Source: JBLIOB01 sp047639575
GTDB lineage: Bacteria; Bacteroidota; Bacteroidia; Flavobacteriales_D; Parvicellaceae
Direction: 5' to 3'
NCBI GenBank assembly: GCA_047639575.1
Contig: JBLIOB010000007.1
Span: 1 to 39,579 of the forward strand
Length of the DNA stretch: 39,579 nucleotides
Positions 1-8,327 of the stretch are shown in pieces (the first letter of the stretch is position 1; the number at the start of each line of letters is the position of its first letter). Below the pieces are notes generated by a model that saw only the letters and a program-made list of their open reading frames with translations, did no database searches and was not told the DNA's origin. The translations under genes were made by a program, and so were the position numbers.

Positions 1-1
1 T

Positions 2-3000
2 GCCGATGGAAAAAATCATGCTATTTACGCAGCAAAATCAGCACACCGGAACTTGAAAGAGCTAGAAGGGATGTTGGATTTTCAACTTTCCGATAAAATT
101 GAGATTCTAGTTTTTAATAGCCAATCACAATTTCAACAAAGTAATATTGGTTTAAGAAATGATAACAACACTAACATTGGTGGTGTAACCAGAATTGTTG
201 GATCTAAGATTTTTATTTATTACGAAGGTGATCATGCCACTTTTGACGAACAAATTAGGGCGGGAATGTCTGAAGTTTTGATGAGTCAAATGATGTATGG
301 GGGAAACTGGAAGGATGTAATAAAGAATAACACATTGTTAAGTTTACCAGACTGGTACTTGAAAGGGTTTTCCTCTTATGCTTCTAAAGGCTGGAATACA
401 AACATTGATAACCAAGTTAAAGATGCAGTTTTAGGTAATCGATTTGCAAACTTCAACTCGCTGGAAGGAACGGATGCAGAATTAGCAGGTCATTCTATCT
501 GGAATTACATTGCTGAAGTTTATGGCGAAAATGTAATCCCGAATGTGATGTATATGACGCGTGTGAGTAGGAGCGTGGAAAGCGGATTTCTTTTTGTGCT
601 AGGTACTTCCCTCAAAACGCTTATGTTCGATTATCAAAATTATTACAAGCGAAAGTATGAGCTAGATGAAAAGTTTAGAAATAATATTGCAGGTGAAGAG
701 CTCGACATTAAAACGAAGAAGAGATATAAATATTCTGAATTTTCCCTTAGTCCAGATGGTCGTCATGCTTCATTCGTAACAAATGAACGTGGTCAATACA
801 AAGTTTGGGTGTACAACATAGCCGATCAAAAATTAAAACGAATTCATAAAGGAGGTCTGGATCTTAACCGGATTGTTGATCATACTTTTCCAGTCTTAAC
901 TTGGCATCCGACTAGTAAAGTTTTGACTTATTTCGTTGAAAAGAAAGGTGAAGTGGTCATCAATATCTACTCCTTAGATGATAAGAAGACAACCAGAAAA
1001 CCGCTATTGAAATTGAATAAGGTATTGCACGCTGAGTATTCTGATAATGGAAAGTCAATTGTGTTAAGTGCTTGTAGAAATGGGCAAACGGACCTTTACC
1101 TTTATAAAACTTCAGGTAATAGCCAGCAACAATTAACGGATGACATTTACGATGATTTGCACCCAAGCTTTATAGATAATTCAAATCGAATCATCTTCTC
1201 ATCAAATAGAGAAAACGATACTTTACCTAAAAGAGGCGACATTGAGATCAATCGATTTAATGACAATAAAGACATCTTTATCTATGACATTAAAAAACCA
1301 ATTTTCTTAACTAGAATAACCAACACGCCCTTGGTGAATGAAAGCAGACCGGTTCAATATGATAAAAACAGATATGCTTACTTGAGTAATGAGAGTGGAA
1401 TCAAGAATAGATATTTAGCTTATTATGATAGCGCAATAAGCTACATTGATACAGTTGTACATTATCGATATTTCTCACAAATAAGCCCTATAACTAACTA
1501 CTCTAGATCCATATTGGAGCACAACATGAACTGGAAAAAGGGCAGGTATACCCAACTGATTTTTCAAGATGGGAAATATCATTTTTACAAAGGAAATGCT
1601 TCCACAGATGTAGAGTTAGATAAAGAAAATATTTTCCCAACACAGTTTATGAAGCACCAATTGGCACTTACAGAAAACCACACATTATTGACGGACTCTG
1701 GGACTTATATTTCTGACACTGCCAACGGAATCGACATTGATAATTATAAGTTCGAAGACGAACAGCCGGATTATGAAAAAGAGGTGGTAACGTTCGAAGA
1801 AGTAAAGGAAACAGTAGTTAAAGAGACAGCAGATGCTGTGAAAAAAGAGGAGGAAGAGGAGTTTGTATTGCCTCGGCAGGACTTGTACTCGGTTAATTTC
1901 ACAACAGATTATATTGTTTCTCAATTAGACAATAGCTTTCTAAATCAATCCTATCAACGTTTTGCTCCTGGCGTGTTCTATAGCAACCCTGGTTTTAACG
2001 GTATGATCAAATTTGGGATTATAGATTTAATGGAAGATTATCGAATTATAGGAGGAGTAAGATTCCCAGCTAATTTCAATAGTAATGAATATATGGTGAG
2101 CTTTGAAAATCTAAGAAGTAGGCTAGACAAGAAATACATGGTTTCTCGTCAGACGTTCACTCGATTCTACGATGAAAGCATTGAGAAAGTGCAGACGTAC
2201 GATATGAAGTATAACGTCAAGTATCCTTTCTCCGAAGTGTCAAGTTTAAGAGGAACTATAAATGCTAGAGTCGACCGTATGGTAACCCAATCAACAGATC
2301 AATTCACTTTACAAGTTCCAAATAATAATGATTACTGGGCAGGTGTGAAATTGGAGTACGTTTATGATCATGCAATCCCAATGGGATTAAATCTTTATCG
2401 AGGCTTGAGAATGAAGTTTTGGGGTGAGGCATATCGAGAAATTAATGAGGCAAAAACGGACTTTTTCACTTTAGGTGGAGACATTAGATCTTACACCCGG
2501 ATCTGGAGAAATATGATTTGGGCTAATCGTGTTGCGGGAAGCACATCTTTTGGCAATAGAAAGCTAGTCTATTACATGGGGGGTGTTGATAATTGGTTGC
2601 TTCCTAAATTCGATAATAGTATTCGAATTGACCCTGACAACGATTATTATTTTCAGACAATTGCAACTCCTGTAAGAGGCTTTTTCCAAAATGCTAGAAA
2701 TGGAAATAGTTTTGCAGTTATCAATTCCGAATTGAGAATCCCAATTATAAAAATGTTGAGCTGGAAACCGATGAAAAGTGATTTTGCGGAGAACTTGATG
2801 ATTGTTGGGTTTGGAGATATTGGGGCGGCTTGGACAGGTTGGGATCCTTATTCTACTGATAACTCATTTAATACTACAGTGATCCAAGATGGGAACTTGA
2901 TGATAACGATTGAAAATCAAAGAGAACCAATTATTTACGGTTATGGTGTTGGATTGAGGAGTCGATTATTTGGCTATTATATCAGATTTGATTGGTCATG

Positions 3001-3064
3001 GGGAGTTGACGATGGAGTGGTTCTTCCATCTTTAAAATATCTATCTTTGAGCATGGACTTTTAA
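2..3064 (+). CDS. TolB-like propeller protein with C-terminal outer-membrane barrel (5' truncated)
   Basis: The frame is open to the first bases of the window, so the N-terminus and any signal peptide lie outside; about 1020 residues are visible. Three parts can be seen. First, a peptidase-MA-like region (to about nt 700) has the family's LPxW signature at nt 344-355, but the place expected for HExxH reads EQIRAGMSEV and the usual WxxEG is WYLKG, so zinc ligands appear lost. Second, nt 730-1700 has repeated TolB/WD40-like blades (for example FSLSPDGRHASFVT). Third, after an acidic linker at nt 1750-1866, the region from about nt 1890 resembles a BamA/surface-antigen barrel: GG-containing turns, alternating strands and a terminal Phe. 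Likely an outer-membrane or surface protein of unknown role. The barrel call is by pattern only. The next gene starts 10 bp downstream. Confidence 0.8.
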   Translation, partial: ADGKNHAIYAAKSAHRNLKELEGMLDFQLSDKIEILVFNSQSQFQQSNIGLRNDNNTNIGGVTRIVGSKIFIYYEGDHATFDEQIRAGMSEVLMSQMMYGGNWKDVIKNNTLLSLPDWYLKGFSSYASKGWNTNIDNQVKDAVLGNRFANFNSLEGTDAELAGHSIWNYIAEVYGENVIPNVMYMTRVSRSVESGFLFVLGTSLKTLMFDYQNYYKRKYELDEKFRNNIAGEELDIKTKKRYKYSEFSLSPDGRHASFVTNERGQYKVWVYNIADQKLKRIHKGGLDLNRIVDHTFPVLTWHPTSKVLTYFVEKKGEVVINIYSLDDKKTTRKPLLKLNKVLHAEYSDNGKSIVLSACRNGQTDLYLYKTSGNSQQQLTDDIYDDLHPSFIDNSNRIIFSSNRENDTLPKRGDIEINRFNDNKDIFIYDIKKPIFLTRITNTPLVNESRPVQYDKNRYAYLSNESGIKNRYLAYYDSAISYIDTVVHYRYFSQISPITNYSRSILEHNMNWKKGRYTQLIFQDGKYHFYKGNASTDVELDKENIFPTQFMKHQLALTENHTLLTDSGTYISDTANGIDIDNYKFEDEQPDYEKEVVTFEEVKETVVKETADAVKKEEEEEFVLPRQDLYSVNFTTDYIVSQLDNSFLNQSYQRFAPGVFYSNPGFNGMIKFGIIDLMEDYRIIGGVRFPANFNSNEYMVSFENLRSRLDKKYMVSRQTFTRFYDESIEKVQTYDMKYNVKYPFSEVSSLRGTINARVDRMVTQSTDQFTLQVPNNNDYWAGVKLEYVYDHAIPMGLNLYRGLRMKFWGEAYREINEAKTDFFTLGGDIRSYTRIWRNMIWANRVAGSTSFGNRKLVYYMGGVDNWLLPKFDNSIRIDPDNDYYFQTIATPVRGFFQNARNGNSFAVINSELRIPIIKMLSWKPMKSDFAENLMIVGFGDIGAAWTGWDPYSTDNSFNTTVIQDGNLMITIENQREPIIYGYGVGLRSRLFGYYIRFDWSWGVDDGVVLPSLKYLSLSMDF

Positions 3065-3074
3065 GAGTCGTGAT

Positions 3075-3470
3075 ATGGATTTACCTACTTTTTTTATTCT
3101 CGTTTTAATTGGTGTAACCGCAGGGATTATGAGCGGATTTGTTGGTATTGGTGGCGGAATTATCATTGTTCCAGCATTAGTATATATCCTTGGGATAAGT
3201 CAATTTGAAGCCCAAGGAACGAGCATCGTATTAATGATTCCTCCGATCGGAATATTGGCAGCCATGAATTACTATAAAGCGGATGCAATTAATTGGAAGT
3301 ATGCAGCAATTATAGCAGCCACGTTTGTTGTTGGAGGATATGTAGGTTCCAAGTTAAGCTTGAAGATGGACGAAACATTGCTCAAGTTAATTTTCGGAGT
3401 TGTAATGCTGATTGTGGCAGTAAAAATGATTATTTCAGGTTTTGCTTTCTTTCAAACAAAAGGCGGTTAA
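3075..3470 (+). CDS. Half-size TauE/SafE (TSUP) family permease
   Basis: A 131-residue, very hydrophobic protein with four predicted membrane segments. The N-terminal GxxSGxxGIGGGIIIVPAL stretch is the hallmark of a TauE/SafE repeat. Family members usually have two such repeats (about 240-270 residues); this one has a single repeat, so a functional transporter would need to dimerise. The family exports or imports organosulfur compounds, sulfite or other small anions; the substrate cannot be read from sequence. It starts 10 bp after the propeller-barrel gene and ends 21 bp before the next membrane protein, so the three may be co-transcribed. The frame is intact from ATG to TAA, and I see no second repeat in another frame downstream, so this looks like a genuine short form. 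Confidence 0.8.
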   Translation: MDLPTFFILVLIGVTAGIMSGFVGIGGGIIIVPALVYILGISQFEAQGTSIVLMIPPIGILAAMNYYKADAINWKYAAIIAATFVVGGYVGSKLSLKMDETLLKLIFGVVMLIVAVKMIISGFAFFQTKGG

Positions 3471-3491
3471 CCACTTAACTATTGCTAGATA

Positions 3492-4190
3492 ATGGGACTT
3501 AAGATTAGCTATGTCGGTTTGACCATGATCACTTTGGTGTTCATAATCATCATTGGGTTTAAAGCTATTAACAACTCAAGCTCATCCACTACAAGAGACA
3601 AGTTAATATTGGTTTTTGGTTTACTAATCTGGCAAGGATTTATTTGGGGATTGTCTTCCACAGATATACTCAAGTCTTATGACTTTCCACCTCGATTTGC
3701 GTTAGCCTTTATAGTTCCTTCCTTTATTTTCACAGGATTATTTCTGTTTCGAAGCAGGAAAAGAAAATGGATAAATGAAATCCCTGAACATTGGATCATT
3801 TACTTTCAATCATTCAGGATTATCGTAGAAACGATATTTGTTTATTCAGTATCTGCTGGTATTTTAAATCATCATGTAACTATAGAGGGATACAATTTCG
3901 ATATGATTGTCGGGATTACTGCTCCAGTGTTGGCCCTTCTTGTTTATCACTTAAAAGTTCTTCCAAGAAAAGTTGTTTTAGTGTGGAACTTCATGGGCTT
4001 AGCTGTTTTAGCAAGCGTCATATTTTTATTTATAACAGCAATTTACAAGCCTGAATTATATGGTAGTTCAGAACCTCTTTTGCCATTAGACGCTTTTGTT
4101 TATCCGTATGTATTAGTAGCAGGATTCTTGATGCCCGTGGCCGTATTTTTACATGTTCTCTCAATTCTACAATTTCGAAAATCCAATTAG
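3492..4190 (+). CDS. Unknown multi-pass membrane protein
   Basis: A 232-residue protein with about seven hydrophobic segments, short polar loops and a basic C-terminal tail (QFRKSN). I see no catalytic motif, nucleotide-binding site or conserved cysteine pair. Residues 60-75 (a WQGFIWGLSS stretch) and the central FRIIVETIFVYSV helix carry the charged or polar residues most likely to matter. Proteins of this size and topology are common, unnamed membrane proteins in Bacteroidota. It follows the half-TSUP gene by 21 bp in the same direction, so it may share its transcript. No function is assigned. Confidence 0.7.
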   Translation: MGLKISYVGLTMITLVFIIIIGFKAINNSSSSTTRDKLILVFGLLIWQGFIWGLSSTDILKSYDFPPRFALAFIVPSFIFTGLFLFRSRKRKWINEIPEHWIIYFQSFRIIVETIFVYSVSAGILNHHVTIEGYNFDMIVGITAPVLALLVYHLKVLPRKVVLVWNFMGLAVLASVIFLFITAIYKPELYGSSEPLLPLDAFVYPYVLVAGFLMPVAVFLHVLSILQFRKSN

Positions 4191-4219
4191 TTTTCGCGCT
4201 TAGCGTAGCAGATCATTTT

Positions 4220-4227
4220 TATCTTTA
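4220..4227 (+). promoter_or_regulatory. Putative -7 box TATCTTTA before patatin gene
   Basis: TATCTTTA, 28 bp before the ATG at 4256, resembles the Bacteroidota -7 element (TAnnTTTG). The same octamer precedes other genes here (7598, 11587 and, on the minus strand, 30562-30555). No clear TTG -33 element is seen at the usual distance. Confidence 0.4.
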
Positions 4228-4255
4228 ACATTCACTTTATAGAATTAAGATCAAG

Positions 4256-5506
4256 ATGGAAATCACTGAATTCACCGAAAACCCGAAACTACAAAACCTT
4301 CTTTACGATTTAAGAAATGACGAAAACCTAAAAGGGAAACGATATTCTGATGTGGAGGACGCGGCTGGAAATCAATATGTTGATTTTGTCATGGAAGGTG
4401 GCGGTGTGTGGGGCATTGCTTTGGCTGGCTACGTTCACGTGTTGGAAGAGATGGGGATTCGTTTTTTACAATTGGGTGGAGCAAGTGCAGGGGCTATAAA
4501 CACACTATTCATGGCTTCAGCAGGGCCGATTGATGAGGTTAAAACTCCATGGATCTTAAGAAAGATCTCAGAAAAAAACCTGAGTGATTTAATCGATGGA
4601 GATAGTGATGCAGTCGATTTCATTGAAACAGTGATGGAGAAGTCTAGCGTATTAAAGTTAATGCGAAAAGGAGTGCAAGTTGTTGATAATTTAAAGAATG
4701 AAATGGGCCTGAATCCAGGAGATAATTTCACCGAGTGGGTCAAAGAATGTTTAGCAGAAAAGAAAATTAGCGACACCGCAGATTTAAAGGAGTTGCGAAG
4801 TAAGCTGCCTGTCGGACTTGTAAATGTAGCAGATGGGCGATCTGTCCCATATCCAAAAGAAAGTGTGGAGACGATTTGTATTATAAGTGCTGAAATAACC
4901 ACTGAAACTAAAGTTGAATTCCCAAAAATGGCTCATCTGTATTGGGCAGAACCAGATAGCGTTCATCCTGCTGAGTTTGTTAGAGCCTCAATGTCTATCC
5001 CAATATTCTTTCATCCGTACACGGTTAAGAATGTTCCAAATGGAGAAGGTACTTGGGAGAAATGGAAAGAATGCACCGGTTATATTGGTGGAGCTCCTTC
5101 CGAAGTTAAGTTTGTAGATGGAGGAATGGTGTCTAATTTCCCAATTGATATTTTCCACAACTTCAGAAACCCTAGACCAGCAGCTCCAACCTTCGGAGTG
5201 AAATTGGAAATAGACAGAAATAAACCAAATAATACCGACAATATATTTGGGTTGTTGGGTGCAATGTTAAATACAGCTCGACACATTCATGATTATCAGT
5301 TCATTTTAAAACATCCAGATTTTGAACAGTTAGTTGCCTATATAGACACTGGAGATCACAACTGGCTTAATTTCAATTTATCAGATGAAGACCAAGTGGA
5401 TCTTTTTAACCGAGGGGCCAAGGCTGCAGCTGGTTTTCTAAAGAAATTTAATTGGGAAGGATATAAGGATACAAGGGAAAAGCTATTCAACAAACTTCCC
5501 GATTAA
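4256..5506 (+). CDS. Patatin-like phospholipase family protein
   Basis: A 416-residue predicted serine acyl hydrolase. The patatin signatures are in order: the oxyanion-hole GGG at residues 48-50 (FVMEGGGVWGIALAG), the nucleophile elbow GASAG at 75-79 with Ser77, and the dyad aspartate in VDGGMVSNFP with Asp288. It has no signal peptide, so it is probably cytoplasmic or peripherally membrane-bound. Family members hydrolyse phospholipids or other acyl esters; the substrate is unknown. It appears to be transcribed alone, with a putative -7 box upstream and a small AT-rich hairpin after its stop. All catalytic residues are present. Confidence 0.88.
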   Translation: MEITEFTENPKLQNLLYDLRNDENLKGKRYSDVEDAAGNQYVDFVMEGGGVWGIALAGYVHVLEEMGIRFLQLGGASAGAINTLFMASAGPIDEVKTPWILRKISEKNLSDLIDGDSDAVDFIETVMEKSSVLKLMRKGVQVVDNLKNEMGLNPGDNFTEWVKECLAEKKISDTADLKELRSKLPVGLVNVADGRSVPYPKESVETICIISAEITTETKVEFPKMAHLYWAEPDSVHPAEFVRASMSIPIFFHPYTVKNVPNGEGTWEKWKECTGYIGGAPSEVKFVDGGMVSNFPIDIFHNFRNPRPAAPTFGVKLEIDRNKPNNTDNIFGLLGAMLNTARHIHDYQFILKHPDFEQLVAYIDTGDHNWLNFNLSDEDQVDLFNRGAKAAAGFLKKFNWEGYKDTREKLFNKLPD

Positions 5507-5519
5507 ACTTTCATGCCGA

Positions 5520-5541
5520 CTTAAATATTGAACTATTTAAG
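5520..5541 (+). terminator. Possible weak AT-rich hairpin after patatin gene
   Basis: Perfect 8-bp inverted repeat CTTAAATA / TATTTAAG with a 6-nt loop, 13 bp after the patatin stop codon. The stem is nearly all A:T and no real T-run follows, so it is at best a weak terminator. Confidence 0.3.
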
Positions 5542-5606
5542 AAGATTCTTGTTGTATCGAATAAGTCTCTTCTTGGAAGTTATAAACTAATAAATCAAAA
5601 GCGAAA

Positions 5607-6311
5607 ATGGATTTAAAAAATGCAAACGTTCTATTAACTGGCGGAAGTTCAGGAATTGGAAAAGAAACGGCAAAACAACTGGTTATAAATGGGGCAAAAG
5701 TGGTAATCACCGGAAGGGATGAGGTTAAACTGAATAAAACAGCCGAAGAAATTGGAGCTATCGCGTTGCATTTTGATATTAGTAAACTTGACACAATAGA
5801 GAAAGCCTCAGAAAAAGCAATTTCACTTTTAGGCGGGAAAATAGACGTGTTGATTAATAATGCTGGAATAGGTGTGTTTCCAGAATTAGGAGATGTAACT
5901 GTAGAAGATTTACAAAGCGTATATGCCACGAATGTATTTGGATTGACAATGTTAACGCAGGAGATAATCAAAACATTTAAAACCCAAGAGCACGGTAACA
6001 TCATTAATATAGGATCAACTGCAAGTAAGAAAGGCTTCGCTCGAGGAACAGTCTACGCTGCGTCCAAATTTGCGGTAAGAGGAATGACCCAATGCTGGCA
6101 AGCAGAGCTTCGGAAATTTAACATACGAGTGGCGCTAGTGAACCCTAGCGAAGTTGCTACGGCATTTGCAAGTGAGGAGCGATTAGAACGAGAAGAAGCT
6201 GACAATAAACTTGGTTCATTAGAGATAGCGCATTCGATTATTTCGTTGCTTGAAATGAGAGACAAAGGATTTGTTCCAGAAATTGATATTTGGGCTACCA
6301 ATCCTTTTTAG
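5607..6311 (+). CDS. SDR-family NAD(P)-dependent oxidoreductase
   Basis: A 234-residue classical short-chain dehydrogenase/reductase. Seen directly: the cofactor glycine motif TGGSSGIG (residues 11-18), NNAG (84-87), the catalytic Ser137 in INIGS, and YAASK with Tyr150 and Lys154. Such enzymes reduce or oxidise carbonyl/alcohol groups; many similar sequences are annotated as 3-oxoacyl-ACP reductase-like, but there are no fatty-acid genes nearby and the substrate is unknown. The basic residue after beta-strand 2 (TGRDE, Arg37) suggests a preference for NADP(H), which is an inference. It lies between patatin and M20 genes with about 50-100 bp gaps, so operon membership is unclear. Confidence 0.88.
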   Translation: MDLKNANVLLTGGSSGIGKETAKQLVINGAKVVITGRDEVKLNKTAEEIGAIALHFDISKLDTIEKASEKAISLLGGKIDVLINNAGIGVFPELGDVTVEDLQSVYATNVFGLTMLTQEIIKTFKTQEHGNIINIGSTASKKGFARGTVYAASKFAVRGMTQCWQAELRKFNIRVALVNPSEVATAFASEERLEREEADNKLGSLEIAHSIISLLEMRDKGFVPEIDIWATNPF

Positions 6312-6329
6312 AGATAAAATATAGAAGCG

Positions 6330-6337
6330 TATATTTG
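6330..6337 (+). promoter_or_regulatory. Putative -7 box TATATTTG before M20 gene
   Basis: Exact match to TAnnTTTG, 23 bp before the ATG at 6361. Initiation about 7 bp downstream would give a leader of roughly 17 nt. No convincing -33 TTG is seen. Confidence 0.45.
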
Positions 6338-6360
6338 ATTAATCGATTTCGTAAGACGGT

Positions 6361-7542
6361 ATGATTAATAAAATAAAGGAGCTAGCCTCCGAACATATAG
6401 ATGAAATTATTGCCATAAGAAGGCATATTCATAAGCATCCTGAACTTTCTTTTGAAGAATACGAGACGTCAAAATTTATTCAATCGAAACTAACCGAATG
6501 GGGAATCGAATTTGAAAATGGATTCGTAAATACGGGAATCGTTGCTCACATTAGAGGTAATAACCCAGATTCGAAAGTAATTGCCTTGAGAGCGGATATG
6601 GATGCGCTTCCAATTCAAGAAGAAAACGAATTTGAATTTGCATCAGTAAACAAAGGAGTCATGCACGCATGTGGTCATGATGTTCATAGTTCTTCTTTAC
6701 TAGGAGTGATAAAAATATTGGATGGACTGAAAACTGAATTTGAGGGTACGGTAAAGTGCGTGTTTCAACCAGCGGAAGAAATTCTACCTGGAGGAGCTTC
6801 TCTCATGATTAAAGAAGGAGCGTTAGAAAACCCGAAGCCCGAAACTATTTTCGGACAACATGTATATCCGGATCTTCCGGCCGGAAAAGTCGGAATGAAG
6901 CCAGGAATGTACATGGCTTCTACTGATGAACTTCATGTTAAAGTAATTGGTAAAGGTGGGCATGCAGCATTACCTCATACCTTTGTTGATCCAGTTTTAA
7001 TTTCTGCGCACATTTTAGTTGCGCTTCAGCAGATTGTAAGCAGACATGCTCGACCAGATATACCTAGTGTTCTTTCTTTTGGTAAAGTGGAAGCTAAGGG
7101 ATCTACAAACGTAATTCCTGATGAGGTTCACATGGCTGGAACTTTTAGAACTTTCAACGAAAAGTGGAGAGCAGAAGCCAAAACCAAAATGGTTAAGATG
7201 GCGGAGACCATTGCCGAATCAATGGGCGGAAAATGCGAATTTGAAGCAAGGAAGGGGTATCCGTTTTTAGTAAATGATGTGGAAGCGACTGCATTTGCAA
7301 AGCAAGCCGCTATAGATTTCATTGGAGAAGAAAACGTGGTAGATCTGAATTTAAGAATGACGGGTGAAGATTTCGCGTATTATACGCAGATGATGCCCGG
7401 TTGTTTTTATCGATTAGGAACAGCACATCCAGGATCAAAAGCCGCAGGATTGCATACATCCAAATTCAATGTTGATGAATCGTCAATTGAATTAGGGATG
7501 GGGTTGATGGCATGGATTGCGATCAAGAACCTTAATTCATAA
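6361..7542 (+). CDS. M20-family amidohydrolase (N-acyl amino acid hydrolase type)
   Basis: A 393-residue metallohydrolase of the M20D/IAA-amino-acid hydrolase type. Seen: the N-terminal RRHIHKHPELSFEEYET block, MHACGHDVHSS with metal-ligand Cys/His residues, QPAEEILPGGA with the catalytic Glu, the dimerisation (lid) domain starting near GKGGHAALPH, and a C-terminal GLHTSKFNVDE block with the last ligand His. These enzymes remove acyl groups from N-acyl amino acids or related amides. It has no signal peptide, so it should be cytoplasmic. The length is normal. It is probably its own transcription unit: a -7 box lies 23 bp upstream, and another putative promoter precedes the next gene. The substrate cannot be stated. 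Confidence 0.9.
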   Translation: MINKIKELASEHIDEIIAIRRHIHKHPELSFEEYETSKFIQSKLTEWGIEFENGFVNTGIVAHIRGNNPDSKVIALRADMDALPIQEENEFEFASVNKGVMHACGHDVHSSSLLGVIKILDGLKTEFEGTVKCVFQPAEEILPGGASLMIKEGALENPKPETIFGQHVYPDLPAGKVGMKPGMYMASTDELHVKVIGKGGHAALPHTFVDPVLISAHILVALQQIVSRHARPDIPSVLSFGKVEAKGSTNVIPDEVHMAGTFRTFNEKWRAEAKTKMVKMAETIAESMGGKCEFEARKGYPFLVNDVEATAFAKQAAIDFIGEENVVDLNLRMTGEDFAYYTQMMPGCFYRLGTAHPGSKAAGLHTSKFNVDESSIELGMGLMAWIAIKNLNS

Positions 7543-7571
7543 TATCCGTATAATTATCTGGCCCTGCAGGG

Positions 7572-7605
7572 TTGACTTAATAATCAAAAAATCTGATTAT
7601 CTTTA
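7572..7605 (+). promoter_or_regulatory. Putative promoter TTG-N23-TATCTTTA
   Basis: TTG at 7572-7574 and TATCTTTA at 7598-7605, 23 bp apart, match the Bacteroidota -33/-7 layout. The downstream ATG at 7632 lies 26 bp after the -7 box. An in-frame TTG at 7617 would lie almost on the transcription start, so ATG is preferred. Confidence 0.5.
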
Positions 7606-7631
7606 GTAGTAACTAGTTGGCAGTTAAATAC

Positions 7632-8327
7632 ATGAAGAAAAAGTATTTGGTAATATCATTCTTGACTCTGGCGATTTCCATTTTCTTCGGTTTGCCAATT
7701 TCGATTGCAAAAAAATCTGAAAAAGCGCAGACGGAGCCGGACAAGGGGTACGTAGTCCATAAAGAGAAAATCGGTAACATGTCATTTGTAAGGTATAAAG
7801 CCGGAGAGCATGTTTGCGATGCTGCAATTATTGACATGAATGGATTGACGCAAGGCGTTAAAGATTTGACAAGGGTTGCGAATGAGATGAAAGCTGGTAA
7901 ATACGGCAGTGGAGATCGATCACAAATCATGCAAATGAAAAGGATCAGAACTGGTATCGATGCTGAAATTTCTTATACTGCCAGAATTAGTAACGCAAGA
8001 ATAGGAGACAGTTTAATGATTGATATTGGTGGTGAAACCATAGCCGAAATTAGAGCAGAAACAGAGGGGGATATCATTGCAACATTTTATTTGACTTCAA
8101 TTGGTAAAGCTCGAAATGAAGCGAAAATGCTTACCAATAAGTCTTTTCTAGCTGGAATGTCTACTTTCAATATTCAAGATGTACTAGGTAGGGTGATTCC
8201 AGGTAAGAATGACTATGTTTCCTTCACATACTTGCCTAAAGAAGAGAATAACTTGGCAAATCCTGAGGAGAGAATCCATTTTAAATTATTGAGATACGAG
8301 AAGCTGAAAACTATTGTGAGCAACTGA
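7632..8327 (+). CDS. Unknown exported or membrane-anchored protein
   Basis: 231 residues from the ATG chosen because MKKKYLVISFLTLAISIFFG forms a typical signal peptide or N-terminal anchor; an in-frame TTG lies 15 bp upstream. The mature part is mixed alpha/beta with basic and acidic residues and one cysteine (GEHVCDAA). I do not recognise a domain. The central part (IRTGIDAEISYTARISNARIGDSLMIDIGGE) looks beta-rich, and the NDYVSFTYLPKEE end could be a substrate- or partner-binding region, but this is speculation. It probably acts in the periplasm. Its stop codon directly abuts the stop of recQ on the other strand, so there is no room for a terminator between them. Confidence 0.7.
   Translation: MKKKYLVISFLTLAISIFFGLPISIAKKSEKAQTEPDKGYVVHKEKIGNMSFVRYKAGEHVCDAAIIDMNGLTQGVKDLTRVANEMKAGKYGSGDRSQIMQMKRIRTGIDAEISYTARISNARIGDSLMIDIGGETIAEIRAETEGDIIATFYLTSIGKARNEAKMLTNKSFLAGMSTFNIQDVLGRVIPGKNDYVSFTYLPKEENNLANPEERIHFKLLRYEKLKTIVSN

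Noticed and set aside
248..274. Active zinc peptidase in the propeller-barrel protein
   Set aside because: The expected HExxH and the downstream glutamate are absent, so catalytic activity is unlikely.
4435..4902. Long minus-strand reading frames inside the patatin gene, with similar ones inside SDR, lpdA and other genes
   Set aside because: They lie wholly within well-supported genes on the other strand, have no recognisable domains and show low-complexity Ser/Thr/Pro composition typical of antisense frames.
7562..7571. Palindrome CCCTGCAGGG before the 7632 gene
   Set aside because: It has no loop and no T-run, so it is not a terminator; a single 10-bp palindrome is weak evidence for an operator.
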